A stretch of 64,000 nucleotides of DNA from Solwaraspora sp. WMMD406 (lineage in GTDB: Bacteria > Actinomycetota > Actinomycetes > Mycobacteriales > Micromonosporaceae): contig NZ_JARUBF010000001.1 of NCBI RefSeq assembly GCF_029626025.1, forward strand, positions 4,216,001 through 4,280,000, written 5' to 3'. A program made the position numbers and the translations under genes. The notes below the pieces were generated by a model. The model had not been told where the DNA came from and did not search any database. It was given only the letters and a program-made list of their open reading frames with translations. Below, piece after piece: positions 32,546 through 41,532 of this stretch. Position 1 is the stretch's first letter. Each line of letters opens with the position of its first letter.

Positions 32546-33742
32546 GTGCGGATCGTGGTGATGCTGAAGACGCCCGAGGGCGGCCGGTGGATCGTGCCGC
32601 AGGTCAAGGAGATGCGCCGACGAGGCGACGAGGTGAGCGTCGTGCTGCCGGCCGGCGAAGGCCGGCTACGGGAGGAGCTGCGCCGCGCGGGGGTGCCGAT
32701 GGTGGACTCGCCGTTCCGCTTCCGATTCCGCCTCGCGCCGTCGACGATCGTCGAACTCTGGCGACTGCGCCGGCTGCTGCGTCGCCTGCGACCGGACGTG
32801 GTGCAGTACCACCACTACCACGCCGCGCTGGCTGCTCGGATCTGTGCTCTGGGCTCCGGCGCCGCACAGGTGTTCATGGTGCCCGGACCGCTGTTTCTCG
32901 AGTCGTCGTTGATCCGTCGGGCCGAGCGGTTCCTGGCCAGGTTGGACGATGTGGTGATCGCCGGCAGCGCGCACACCGCCGACCTGTATCGCGCGCTCGG
33001 GATGCCGGACCACCGGGTGAGGACCGTGCCGTACGGCGTGGACACCAGCGTCTTCGTCCCGGCTGATCAGGGTGCCCGCCGTGCGGCCCGGCGGCAGCTC
33101 GGGCTGACCGAGGACACCTTCGTCGTGATCATGGTGGCCTACGTGTACGCACCCAAGTCCCTGGTCCATCGAGGTCTCGGCATCAAGGGCCACGACGTGC
33201 TCCTCGAGGCGTGGCGGACCTTCCACGGCGAACACCCCCGATCCCGACTGTTGCTGGTCGGCGGGGGCTGGGACGCGGCGGGGGAGCGGCATCGGCAGGA
33301 CCTGATCGGCCGGTTCCACGTCGCCGCCGACGACAGCGTCGACTGGTTCTCCGGCGTGATCGACGTCAGACGCTACTACGCGGCGGCCGACGTCAGCGTC
33401 AGTCCGTCGCTGTCGGAGAACCACGGCGCCGCGCTGGAAGCCGGTGCCTGCGGCATCCCGTCGATTGTCTCCGACGCCGGCGGACTGCCGGAGACCGTCG
33501 ACGCGAGCTGCGGCTGGGTGATCCGGGCAGGTCAGGCAGACGAGCTGGTAGCGGCGCTGCGGTCGGCCGAGGCCGAGTTTCGTCGCGGGGCGCTGTCGCG
33601 ACGGGGCCCGCTGGTCCGGGAACGCACCGAGCGGCTCTTCGACAACCGCGAGTGCGCCCGCGCGGTGGCCGACATCGTCACCACGGCCGGCGGTCGTACT
33701 CCCACGCAGCGCCGGCGGCTGGCCGACGCGCGGTCGAGTTGA
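32546..33742 (+). CDS. GT4-family glycosyltransferase
   Basis: GTG 32546, with AAGGGGA upstream, gives 398 residues; ATG 32516 is an alternative start. The protein is GT-B fold: VVMLKTPEGGRWIVPQVKEMRRRGDEVSVVLPAG near the start, then YGVDTSVFVPA, MVAYVYAPKSL and the donor-site ENHGAALEAGACGIPSIVSDAGGLPE (the E-x7-E motif of GT4). It should add a sugar to a lipid-linked polysaccharide intermediate at the cytoplasmic face. Acceptor and donor cannot be read. It follows the acetyltransferase by 37 bases in the same direction. Confidence 0.88.
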   Translation: MRIVVMLKTPEGGRWIVPQVKEMRRRGDEVSVVLPAGEGRLREELRRAGVPMVDSPFRFRFRLAPSTIVELWRLRRLLRRLRPDVVQYHHYHAALAARICALGSGAAQVFMVPGPLFLESSLIRRAERFLARLDDVVIAGSAHTADLYRALGMPDHRVRTVPYGVDTSVFVPADQGARRAARRQLGLTEDTFVVIMVAYVYAPKSLVHRGLGIKGHDVLLEAWRTFHGEHPRSRLLLVGGGWDAAGERHRQDLIGRFHVAADDSVDWFSGVIDVRRYYAAADVSVSPSLSENHGAALEAGACGIPSIVSDAGGLPETVDASCGWVIRAGQADELVAALRSAEAEFRRGALSRRGPLVRERTERLFDNRECARAVADIVTTAGGRTPTQRRRLADARSS

Positions 33743-33848
33743 ACCTCCGCCCCGGTCGGCCAGATCCCCCGAGATCTGACTCGTCCCTCTGATAGCGTCA
33801 TTTCGCTTATAACCGTCTTTACTATCTCCAATAGGAGCGAGGAGTGCC

Positions 33849-35099
33849 GTGGAGAGGCTGCCAGGATCCGCGACCGGTGTGGTCGCGGTCACCACGGAAA
33901 ACCGACTTCAGCGGACTCCGGACGGCGCGGTGTGGACGGTGGCCGGCCCGGCCCACTCGTTCTGGACCCGCTATCTGTCCGCCTTCGAACGGGTCCGGCT
34001 GCTCGCCCGAGTGGCGGACGTGTCCACCCCGCCCGCCGGGGCGTCCCGAGTGGACGGCCTGGGCGTACAGGTGTGGCCGCTGCCCTCCGACGTCGGTCCG
34101 ACCCGCTACCTGCCGCGACGCCGAGCCCTGCGCCGAGCGGTGCGCGACGCCGTCGACGACGTCGAAGCGGTCGTCCTGCGGGTCCCGTCGCCGATCGCCG
34201 CCGTGACGATCGCGATCCTGCGTCGCCAGCAACGCGGATACGCGGTCGAGGTGATCGGGGATCCGTACGACATCGCGGCACCCGGGACGGCCGACCATCC
34301 GCTGCGACCCCTGTCGCGCCGCCGGGCGGTCCGCAAGCTGCGCGAACAGTGCCACTACGCCACCGGCGCCGCCTACGTCACCGAGACCCACCTGCAGAAC
34401 AGGTACCCGCCCGGCCCGCACACGGTGACTGTCTGGTATCCCAGCGTCGACCTGCGGCCGGACGCCTTCGCCACGCGACCGCGACCGGCTCCGACACCGG
34501 GCGATCCGGTCACCCTGATCTGCGTCGCCGCGCTGGACGAGCCGGACATGGGCCTCGACGTCGCGCTGGTGGCCGTACGGCGGCTGGTCGACACCGGCAC
34601 CGACGTCCGTCTGGTACACGTGGGTGACGGCCGGTTCCGGCCCCGGCTGGAGCGCATGACCCTGCAACAGGGTCTCAGCGACCGGGTCACCTTCACGGGC
34701 AACCTTCCCGCGACCGAGGTCCGGGCCGAACTCGACGCCGCCGACCTGTTCGTCCTGCCCTCCCGTACCGATGATCTGTCCCGCGCGCTGATCGAGGCGA
34801 TGGCCCGCGGCCTCCCCGCGATCGCGACACCCGTGAGCGGAATGCCCGAACTGTTGAGCCCGGACTGTCTGGTGCCGCCGGGTGACCCGGTGGCGCTGGC
34901 CGACGCGATCCGGCGGCTGCTGGACGAACCCGCGCTGCTGGCCACCGCCGCCGAACGCAACCTGGCCCGCTCGCGTGACTACCGGGCCGAGATCCTGGCC
35001 CCCCGCCGCGCGGCCTTCTACCGGACCGTCCGGCTCGCCTGCCGGCCAGCGGCGGTCGAACCGGCGTCGCCGGTACGGGAACACGCCTCCGCGAACTGA
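33849..35099 (+). CDS. GT4-family glycosyltransferase
   Basis: This 416-residue GT-B enzyme starts at GTG 33849 behind GAGGAG. The C-terminal donor domain has LICVAALDEPDMGLDVALVAV, HVGDGRFRPRLERM and the E-x7-E segment (LPSRTDDLSRALIEAMARGLPAIATPVSGMPE). The N-terminal half is divergent, which is usual for acceptor specificity. It is separated by 106 AT-richer bases from the upstream transferase and may start a second transcription unit with the epimerase. Sugar specificity unknown. Confidence 0.86.
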   Translation: MERLPGSATGVVAVTTENRLQRTPDGAVWTVAGPAHSFWTRYLSAFERVRLLARVADVSTPPAGASRVDGLGVQVWPLPSDVGPTRYLPRRRALRRAVRDAVDDVEAVVLRVPSPIAAVTIAILRRQQRGYAVEVIGDPYDIAAPGTADHPLRPLSRRRAVRKLREQCHYATGAAYVTETHLQNRYPPGPHTVTVWYPSVDLRPDAFATRPRPAPTPGDPVTLICVAALDEPDMGLDVALVAVRRLVDTGTDVRLVHVGDGRFRPRLERMTLQQGLSDRVTFTGNLPATEVRAELDAADLFVLPSRTDDLSRALIEAMARGLPAIATPVSGMPELLSPDCLVPPGDPVALADAIRRLLDEPALLATAAERNLARSRDYRAEILAPRRAAFYRTVRLACRPAAVEPASPVREHASAN

Positions 35100-35131
35100 C
35101 GCGACCTGAACACCACAGGAAAGGACCGACG

Positions 35132-35197
35132 ATGAACCGCTCCAGTGCCACCGACGGTGGCCCGCCGGCAGACGCCCGGTCGGTGACCCGATCGTGA
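35132..35197 (+). CDS. Possible 21-residue leader ORF coupled to the epimerase
   Basis: ATG 35132 has a good ribosome site (AGGAAAGGA) and opens a 21-codon frame (MNRSSATDGGPPADARSVTRS) that ends in a GTGA overlap with the epimerase start at 35194. It is in another frame from both neighbours. It may be a translational coupling leader. No family recognised. Confidence 0.35.
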   Translation: MNRSSATDGGPPADARSVTRS

Positions 35198-36243
35198 GCG
35201 TCCGGCTGCTGATCACCGGCGGCGCCGGATTCATCGGTGCCAACCTGGCCCGGTCGGCGCTGTCCGCGCCCGGCATCGCGCACGTCCGCGTCCTCGACGA
35301 CCTGTCGACCGGAACCCGCGAGGCGCTACGGGGAGTCGACGTGGAGTTCGTACTCGGCTCGCTCCTCGACGACACGGCGCTACGGCGGGCCGTACGGGAC
35401 CGTGACGCCGTCATCCACCTGGGCGCGCTGCCCAGCGTGCCCAGGTCGGTACGGGATCCGGTGGCCTCGCACCACGCCAACGCGACCGGAACCCTGCTGC
35501 TGCTGCAGGCCGCCCGCCGAGCCGACGTGGGGCATGTCGTCGTCGCCTCGTCGTCCTCGGTGTACGGCGCGAATCCGGCGTTGCCCAAGGACGAACTCGA
35601 CTGGACCCGCCCGCTGAGTCCGTACGCGGTGAGCAAGCTGGCCACCGAGGCGTACGCGTTGGCGTTCGCCAGCACGTACCAGCTCGCCACGCTGGCGTTC
35701 CGGTTCTTCAACGTGTACGGGCCAGGACAGCGGCACGACCACGCCTACGCCGCGGTGATTCCCCGGTTCGTGTACGCCGCGCTGCGCGGTGAGCCGGTGG
35801 TCTATCAGGGCGACGGACGGCAGTCCCGGGACTTCACCTATGTGGACACGGTCTGCTCGGTGCTCCTGGACGCGGTGCGCCGTCGGGTCACCCACGCCCA
35901 TCCGGTGAACCTGGCACTCGGCAGTCGGGTCGATCTGGTGACCGTCGTCGGCGAACTGGAGCGGATCCTCGATCGGCCGATCACCGTACGGCACGAGACA
36001 CCACGGCCGGGCGACGTACGGCACTCGGAAGCCTCCGGTGTGCTGCTACGGCAGCTGTTCCCCGAGGTACGGGCCGTGCCGATCGCCGACGGGCTGGTGG
36101 CCACGGTGGACTGGTTCCAGACCTTCGTCACCGGTCCGGCGGGATCCGCCGTGGCCGTCGACCGGGTCCCGGCCGCACCGGTCGAGGTCGTCGACCAGGT
36201 CGGTACGGTGCGGCGGACCGTGGCCCGTACCCGGTCCTGTTGA
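35194..36243 (+). CDS. NAD-dependent nucleotide-sugar epimerase/dehydratase
   Basis: This 349-residue extended SDR has the Rossmann start LLITGGAGFIGANLARSAL, the catalytic Ser region VVASSSSVYGA and YxxxK in SPYAVSKLATEAY. NVYGPGQRHDHAYAAVIPRF is the substrate-binding segment of UDP-glucose/UDP-glucuronate 4-epimerase types. Next to a UDP-sugar dehydrogenase gene it probably supplies UDP-galacturonate or a related sugar. The start GTG 35194 lacks its own clear ribosome site and depends on the short upstream frame. The last 30 residues are a loose extension. Confidence 0.86.
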   Translation: MSVRLLITGGAGFIGANLARSALSAPGIAHVRVLDDLSTGTREALRGVDVEFVLGSLLDDTALRRAVRDRDAVIHLGALPSVPRSVRDPVASHHANATGTLLLLQAARRADVGHVVVASSSSVYGANPALPKDELDWTRPLSPYAVSKLATEAYALAFASTYQLATLAFRFFNVYGPGQRHDHAYAAVIPRFVYAALRGEPVVYQGDGRQSRDFTYVDTVCSVLLDAVRRRVTHAHPVNLALGSRVDLVTVVGELERILDRPITVRHETPRPGDVRHSEASGVLLRQLFPEVRAVPIADGLVATVDWFQTFVTGPAGSAVAVDRVPAAPVEVVDQVGTVRRTVARTRSC

Positions 36244-36265
36244 CCTGGGGTATCGGCCGTCGCGG

Positions 36266-37525
36266 TCAGAGCATCTCCACGGTGGCGGCGGTGACCCGCC
36301 GGCGGGTGTCGAGTACCAGCGGCGCGGTGGCGAGCAGGTCGTAGTCGAGGTCGTCGTGGTCGGTGAGGACGACCACGGCGTCGGCCGCCCGCACCTGTCG
36401 GTCGGTGAGCGGGACCGGCACCACGAAGGGCGGCATCTGTTCCGGGCGCAGGTGCGGATCGACCGCGTGCACGGTGGCTCCGCCCAGGTGCAGCAGTTCG
36501 GCGACCCGCACCGCCGGCGACTCCCGGCAGTCGCCGCTGTTCTTCTTGTAGGCGAGCCCGATCAGCAGGACGGTGGCGCCGTTGATCGCCCGGCTGCGCT
36601 TGTTCATCGCGCTGGTCAGCCGTTCCACCACGTACGCCGGCATGTAGTTGTTGACGTCGTTGGCCAGCTCCACGAACCGGAAGTTGCGGCCGAGCGCGCG
36701 CTTGACCTCCCACGACAGATAGGACGGATCGACCGGTAGACAGTGGCCGCCGACACCCGGGCCGGGACTGAACCGCATGAAGCCGAACGGCTTGGTGGCG
36801 GCGGCGTCGATCGCTTCCCAGATGTCGATGCCGAGCATGTGCGCGTACATCGCCAGCTCGTTGACCAGCGCGATGTTGACGTGTCGGAAGGTGTTCTCCA
36901 GCAGTTTGGTGGTCTCCGCCTCGCGGGTGCCGCCGACGGGCACGGTCCGCTCGATCAGTCCGTCGTAGAAGTCCTTGACGGCGCGCAGCGAGTCGGGGTC
37001 GATCCCGGAGACGACCTTCGGCGTGTTGACGAAGGTCCACTCACGGTTGCCCGGATCGATGCGCTCCGGGCTGTAGCCCAGGTGGAAGTCGATGCCGGCC
37101 TGCAGCCCACTGCCCTTCTCCAGCAACGGCCGCAGCAGCTCGTCGGTGGTGCCAGGGTAGGTGGTGGACTCCAGCACGACGGTCGCTCCGGGAGTCAGCA
37201 GCGGAGCCAACCGGCGCGCGGCGTCCTCGATGAACCGCAGGTCCGGGGCACCGTCGTGTAACGGGGTGGGAACGGTGATCACGGCGGTGCGGAAGCCGGT
37301 GGCGTCGTCGTAGTCAGTGGAGGGCCGGTACCGGCCGCTGGCCAGCGCCGATCGGAGGACGGTGTCCGGCACGTCCTCGACGTAGGAGGTGCCGGCCCGT
37401 AGCATGGCGATCCGTCGCGCGTCGGTGTCCAGCCCGACGACATGGTGGCCGACCTCGACCGCGCGCATCGCCACGGGTAGGCCGACGTAGCCCTGACCGA
37501 CGATCACAACCGGTGCGTCCGACAT
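36266..37525 (-). CDS. UDP-glucose/GDP-mannose dehydrogenase family protein
   Basis: This 419-residue enzyme starts at ATG 37525 (GGAG upstream): VVIVGQGYVGLPVAMRAVEVGHHVVGLD. Motifs include TVVLESTTYPGTTDELL, LGYSPERIDPGN, the KLLENTFRHVNIALVNELAMYAH region and the catalytic Cys in GVGGHCLPVDPSYL, followed by IGLAYKKNSGDCRESPAV. The wording is closest to UDP-N-acetyl-sugar dehydrogenases (WecC/TviB/WbpA type), which oxidise C6 to the uronic acid. It converges with the epimerase gene. Upstream of it is TGACCAGAAA (37546-37555), also found before the dehydratase/kinase pair at about 28417. Confidence 0.88.
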   Translation of the reverse strand: MSDAPVVIVGQGYVGLPVAMRAVEVGHHVVGLDTDARRIAMLRAGTSYVEDVPDTVLRSALASGRYRPSTDYDDATGFRTAVITVPTPLHDGAPDLRFIEDAARRLAPLLTPGATVVLESTTYPGTTDELLRPLLEKGSGLQAGIDFHLGYSPERIDPGNREWTFVNTPKVVSGIDPDSLRAVKDFYDGLIERTVPVGGTREAETTKLLENTFRHVNIALVNELAMYAHMLGIDIWEAIDAAATKPFGFMRFSPGPGVGGHCLPVDPSYLSWEVKRALGRNFRFVELANDVNNYMPAYVVERLTSAMNKRSRAINGATVLLIGLAYKKNSGDCRESPAVRVAELLHLGGATVHAVDPHLRPEQMPPFVVPVPLTDRQVRAADAVVVLTDHDDLDYDLLATAPLVLDTRRRVTAATVEML

Positions 37526-37671
37526 AGCCTCACTCCACGCTTCTGACCAGAAATCTAGGTGTAAGTAATCTAAGGTCGGCTTGATACGTTTCGTGGTGCT
37601 TATTGGGATATCTGCCGACCTGGCGCTGAAATCGCTCGCACCCAGGCCGGTCCGCCAATCACAATCGCCCC

Positions 37672-38700
37672 ATGCCCTCGACCTCGCCCTACACCGAGCC
37701 GCCGCCGCTGCCGGCGGGACACACCCGGTCACGTCCCGTCCGGGCCGACGTTTCGGAGATCTTCGCGCTGATGTCGGCCTGCAACACCGCGGTCATCGGC
37801 CACCCCGACTACACCGAGGACGAAGTCGCCGACGAGCTCGCCGAACCGGACTTCGATCCCGCCCGGGACGGCTGGCTGGTCCGCGACCCGGGCGGACATC
37901 TCGTCGGCTGGGGGTGGGCCTGCCGCAAGGGCACCAGCGAGACGGTCGACGTCGACGTCTATCACCTGCCCACGGAACCCGCCGTCGGTGCCTGGCTCTG
38001 GCACTTCGTGCAACGTCGCGCCGTCGAGTTGGCGGCCGGACTGGGACACCCCCGAGCCGTGGTGGACGCCGCGTGTTACAGCGAGGACACCGACCGGGCG
38101 GGTCGGCTCTCCGGCTTCGGTTTCGCGGTCGCCACCGTGTTCTACCGCCTGTTCATCGCCCACGATCCGCACCGGCCCCGCCCGATGCCGGCCCCGCCAC
38201 CGAACATCGACCTGCGGTCCACCAGCAACGGCCCTGAGGTCCGTCGCGACGCGTGGGCGGTGCACCAGACGGCCTTCGCCGACCATTTCGGATTCGTCGC
38301 CAAGTCCTACTCCGACTGGCTGCGCCACCTGGAGGCGCACAGTACGCACGACTGGTCACTCGGCGAGGTCGCGTACGTCGACGACCGTCCGGCGGGTCTG
38401 GTGTTACGGTCGAACGCGTTCCTGCCCGACGAGGCGTCCGGTTACGTGGCCCTGCTCGCCGTGCACCCCGACAAGCAGGGCCGCGGCCTCGGCCGGCTGC
38501 TGCTGCGTCGGGCCTTGGCCGCCGACGCGGCGGACCTGCGCAGAGGAACGTTCCTGCACGTCGACACGGATCCGTCCCGCCCCGCGCTCAATCTCTATCT
38601 AGGCGAAGGGATGCGGCCGGTCCAGATCATCGATGCGTGGCGGCGGATCGTCCCGACAGCTCGTCCAGCGCCGCCACGGTACGATCCAGCGCCTCGGTGA
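37672..38700 (+). CDS. Tandem GNAT acetyltransferase
   Basis: This 342-residue protein has two GNAT domains. The first (about 20-165) is degenerate in its acetyl-CoA loop; the second (about 185-325) has YVALLAVHPDKQGRGLGRLLLRRAL, a full pyrophosphate-binding loop. The layout resembles mycothiol synthase MshD and aminoglycoside-type double GNATs, but I cannot name a substrate. The start ATG 37672 has only a weak ribosome site. Its last 74 bases overlap the convergent membrane protein gene. Confidence 0.8.
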   Translation: MPSTSPYTEPPPLPAGHTRSRPVRADVSEIFALMSACNTAVIGHPDYTEDEVADELAEPDFDPARDGWLVRDPGGHLVGWGWACRKGTSETVDVDVYHLPTEPAVGAWLWHFVQRRAVELAAGLGHPRAVVDAACYSEDTDRAGRLSGFGFAVATVFYRLFIAHDPHRPRPMPAPPPNIDLRSTSNGPEVRRDAWAVHQTAFADHFGFVAKSYSDWLRHLEAHSTHDWSLGEVAYVDDRPAGLVLRSNAFLPDEASGYVALLAVHPDKQGRGLGRLLLRRALAADAADLRRGTFLHVDTDPSRPALNLYLGEGMRPVQIIDAWRRIVPTARPAPPRYDPAPR

Positions 38701-40420
38701 GGAGCCACTCGTCCATCTGCGTCAGCGTCACGGTCATGGTGACCAGCACCAGCGTCGTGCCGGCCCGGACCAGCACCAGTGCCGTCGTGGCGGTGACCCG
38801 GCCGGCGCCGCTGCCCAGGGTCTGGGTCAGGTCCACCCGCCACGACCGGTCACCCAGCGGCGGCGCGGGGCGGACCAGCGCTTGGACCCGAAGGCCCGAC
38901 GAGGCGTCGAAGTGGTCGCGGCAGACCGAGGTGGCGCGTTCGGCGGCGACGACCACGTGATCGACCGGGTGGTGGTAGGACACCACGTCGATCTGCATGA
39001 TCACCCGATGCAGGCTGTCGGTTCCCGGTGCCGGTAGGCTGGCGTACCGGGCCACGCCATGGCCGGCCCGGTGCGGCCGGACGCCGCGTAGGTAGCCGTC
39101 GAGCATCCGGGGATGGCATATGGTCCGCCGGCCGGTCCCGGACCCGATGACGGGCAGCGGATCGGCCCGCCAGCGTGCGCCGAGCAGCACCTCCACGGCG
39201 CGGGCGGCCCGGTTTGCCGCTGCCGTGCCGAGCGGCGCGGCCGGCCGGGACACGGGGCCGGGACCGGCGGCGGGTTTCGTCGGACTCGGCCCGACGGTGG
39301 GTACGCCCGCCGGCGGGCCACCGGTGGCCGCTGTCAACGGGATCGAGGTACGGGTCGAGACGGTGGGAACGACCGGAAAGGCCGTCAGCCCGGTGGCCAG
39401 GCCGACCACCGCCCCGAGGACGAGGGCGCCTCGACGCGGTCGCGGCCCGGACCGGTCGGGCCGACGCCTGCCGGCCACGGCCAACAGCGTGCCGGCCAAC
39501 ACCACGCCGGCCAGCAGTGCGGTCGGTACGACCAACGATGCTCCGTCCGACGCCGGTGCCAGATGCCAGCCGGTTACCAGCGCGGTGACCGCCACGGCGC
39601 CGACGGCCGTACCGCTGACCATCCCGGCGACCCAGCCGGCCGGCCGCGTCCGCCCGCGCGCCTGAGCGAGCCACCGTGCCCCGCAGACGATGCCGGTGAC
39701 GAGGACCCCCTGCAGCGCGATCCGGGCTCCGGTGTCCCAGGACCCCGCGAACGCGGGGACGGCCGACGCCGTCGTGCCGATCAGCCCCACCGTGGCCGGC
39801 CAGACCAGCCACGGTAGCCCGCGTAGGGTGCCGGACCAGGCCAGTGCCCCACGGTCGATCCGGTCGAGCTCGCCCCGTACCGCCGGATCGAACTCGCTCG
39901 GTCGCAACGGCGGATCGACGACCGATCTCGGCAGCACGATGGTCGCCGGCCAACCGGGCAGGGACGTACTGGCGACCCGACGTCCGCCGATGCGCAGCGT
40001 GGGCTGCGGGGGACCGGTCAGCCGATGCTGGCGGCAGAGTTCGACGAACCGGGCCTGGACGGCGGGGTGCGGGCGCTGGCTGCCGGCCAGTCGGGCTCGG
40101 TCCCACAACGGCACCAGCAGGACCAGGCCGACACCGGTGCCGAGCGCGAACGCGGCTCCGACCAGCATCAGCAGCCCAACCGGCTGGGTCGCGGGCCGCA
40201 GACAATCGGCGGCCGAGTCGGTGGCGGGGCAGAGCGCCACCGCGTTCGCGTACGCCAGACCGGTCGGCCGGTACGACACGGCCGACAACCAGCCCGCGGT
40301 GGCACCGAACGCGACCAGCGTGGATCCGACGACCAGCGGAGTCCAGACCCGGCCGGGTCCGATCGCCGGCACCGGGCCGTGGTCGATCGTGCCACGGTGG
40401 CCGAGCCGGGAAGTCGGCAT
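38627..40420 (-). CDS. Multi-pass membrane protein of unknown function
   Basis: This 597-residue protein has about seven to eight hydrophobic segments (for example VWTPLVVGSTLVAFGATAGWL, PVGLLMLVGAAFALGTGVGLVLLVP, LVVPTALLAGVVLAGTLLAV) in its first 370 residues, then a Pro/Thr/Gly-rich linker and a soluble C-terminal domain of about 200 residues. The middle cytoplasmic part (QARFVELCRQHRLTG, FDPAVRGELDRIDRGAL) recalls the layout of M48-type membrane peptidases, but no HExxH is seen. It starts at ATG 40420 with GGAGG. A palindromic AT-rich site (40447-40464) lies 27 bases upstream. Confidence 0.65.
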   Translation of the reverse strand: MPTSRLGHRGTIDHGPVPAIGPGRVWTPLVVGSTLVAFGATAGWLSAVSYRPTGLAYANAVALCPATDSAADCLRPATQPVGLLMLVGAAFALGTGVGLVLLVPLWDRARLAGSQRPHPAVQARFVELCRQHRLTGPPQPTLRIGGRRVASTSLPGWPATIVLPRSVVDPPLRPSEFDPAVRGELDRIDRGALAWSGTLRGLPWLVWPATVGLIGTTASAVPAFAGSWDTGARIALQGVLVTGIVCGARWLAQARGRTRPAGWVAGMVSGTAVGAVAVTALVTGWHLAPASDGASLVVPTALLAGVVLAGTLLAVAGRRRPDRSGPRPRRGALVLGAVVGLATGLTAFPVVPTVSTRTSIPLTAATGGPPAGVPTVGPSPTKPAAGPGPVSRPAAPLGTAAANRAARAVEVLLGARWRADPLPVIGSGTGRRTICHPRMLDGYLRGVRPHRAGHGVARYASLPAPGTDSLHRVIMQIDVVSYHHPVDHVVVAAERATSVCRDHFDASSGLRVQALVRPAPPLGDRSWRVDLTQTLGSGAGRVTATTALVLVRAGTTLVLVTMTVTLTQMDEWLLTEALDRTVAALDELSGRSAATHR

Positions 40421-40446
40421 GCCTCCCCCTCCAGTCGATTGCCTAT

Positions 40447-40464
40447 AGTAATGATTTGATTACT
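40447..40464. promoter_or_regulatory. AT-rich palindrome, possible operator
   Basis: AGTAATGATTTGATTACT is an imperfect palindrome (arms AGTAAT/ATTACT) between the divergent genes at 40420 and 40606. It could be an operator for a small winged-helix repressor; no matching regulator is encoded nearby. Confidence 0.3.
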
Positions 40465-40605
40465 CCGCGCTAGCTATGATGCGGCATGCCGGCCGATCGG
40501 TCCACCCCCGCCCGGTCGTCCTGACCCATATCCCTGCCCGGTCGTGACCCGGCCGGGCGACCTACCTGCGGTAGCCTCGGCGACACGGGAAGGATGCGGC
40601 GGCGG

Positions 40606-41058
40606 ATGAACGTTCGGGTTGGCAACCAACAGCGCGACCAGGTCGTCGCGCTGCTCAACGAGGCGCTCGGCGAGGGCTACCTGGACCTGGCCGAGTACGA
40701 ACGCCGGCTGACGACCGTGGTGTCGGCCCGCACCGCCGGCGAGTTGGTCGACCAGTTGTCGGACCTGCCACCCCGATTCCACTGGGATGCCAGCGGCCCG
40801 GTCCCCGCCATCTCGCCCACGACGGATCCGGCCGTCGCCACCCGTACCACCGTGGCGTTGGTTTTGGCCATCGTGGCGTTGCCGATCGCCGCCTGCTACG
40901 GACTGGGAGCTCTGGGCAGCGTCGTCGCCATCGGGCTGAGTCGGTCCGGTCGGGCGTCGGCCGACCAACGCGGCAAGGCGATGATGGCGACCCTACTGGG
41001 CCTGTGCGGTGTCGTCTTGTCGGTCGTGGCGCTGATTCTCCTGATCGTGGTCGGTTGA
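40606..41058 (+). CDS. DUF1707 domain membrane protein
   Basis: The first 50 residues carry the DUF1707 pattern (NQQRDQVVALLNEALGEGYLDLAEYERRL, then TAGELVDQLSDLP), common in actinobacterial small membrane proteins. Two hydrophobic segments follow (TVALVLAIVALPIAACYGLGALGSVVAIGLS and MATLLGLCGVVLSVVALILLIVV) in a DUF4190-like arrangement. ATG 40606 gives 150 residues; ATG 40594 is also possible but touches the GGGAAGG site. Function of the family is unknown. Confidence 0.8.
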   Translation: MNVRVGNQQRDQVVALLNEALGEGYLDLAEYERRLTTVVSARTAGELVDQLSDLPPRFHWDASGPVPAISPTTDPAVATRTTVALVLAIVALPIAACYGLGALGSVVAIGLSRSGRASADQRGKAMMATLLGLCGVVLSVVALILLIVVG

Positions 41059-41173
41059 CAATCGCTCACCGCCGATCGATCAGCGTGTTCGTCGGGCCGT
41101 GGACATCCCAGGAAGATGCCATGTCGCTGGCGCCCTGGGGAATCGCCCGGCGAATGGTGTCACCGTGTCGGGC

Positions 41174-41530
41174 ATGCGCCTGCCCCGAATCGTCGCCGCG
41201 GCACTTGTCCCGGCCTTGTTGCTACCGTTGTCCGCCTGCACCACGACCAGCGCCAAGTGTCGCAACGACACGTGTACGGTGGCCGTCAAGACCAACGGTT
41301 CGGCGAGCACCGAGATCCTCGACCAGCAGGTCACCTTCCGGGATCTCGTCGCCGGATCGGTGACCGTCGTCCACGCCGACGACACTCGGACGATCGACCT
41401 CGGCCAGACAGCGGTGGTCGGGCCGATGACGGTCACCGTCACCGCCGCCGAGCCTGGTCGAGCGGAGTTGACCATCAGCGCCGAGCGGCGCGGTGACGGA
41501 AGCGGTCGATCTCGTTCGGCCCGCGACTGA
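41174..41530 (+). CDS. Small secreted lipoprotein, unknown function
   Basis: This 118-residue protein has a lipoprotein signal (RLPRIVAAALVPALLLPLSAC, acceptor Cys at 22). The mature part is about 95 residues with two further Cys (KCRNDTC) that could form a disulfide and a beta-rich pattern (TVAVKTNGSASTEIL, GQTAVVGPMTVTVTAAEPG). The start could also be GTG 41165. It converges with the next gene, with stops two bases apart. No family recognised. Confidence 0.65.
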   Translation: MRLPRIVAAALVPALLLPLSACTTTSAKCRNDTCTVAVKTNGSASTEILDQQVTFRDLVAGSVTVVHADDTRTIDLGQTAVVGPMTVTVTAAEPGRAELTISAERRGDGSGRSRSARD

Positions 41531-41532
41531 CG

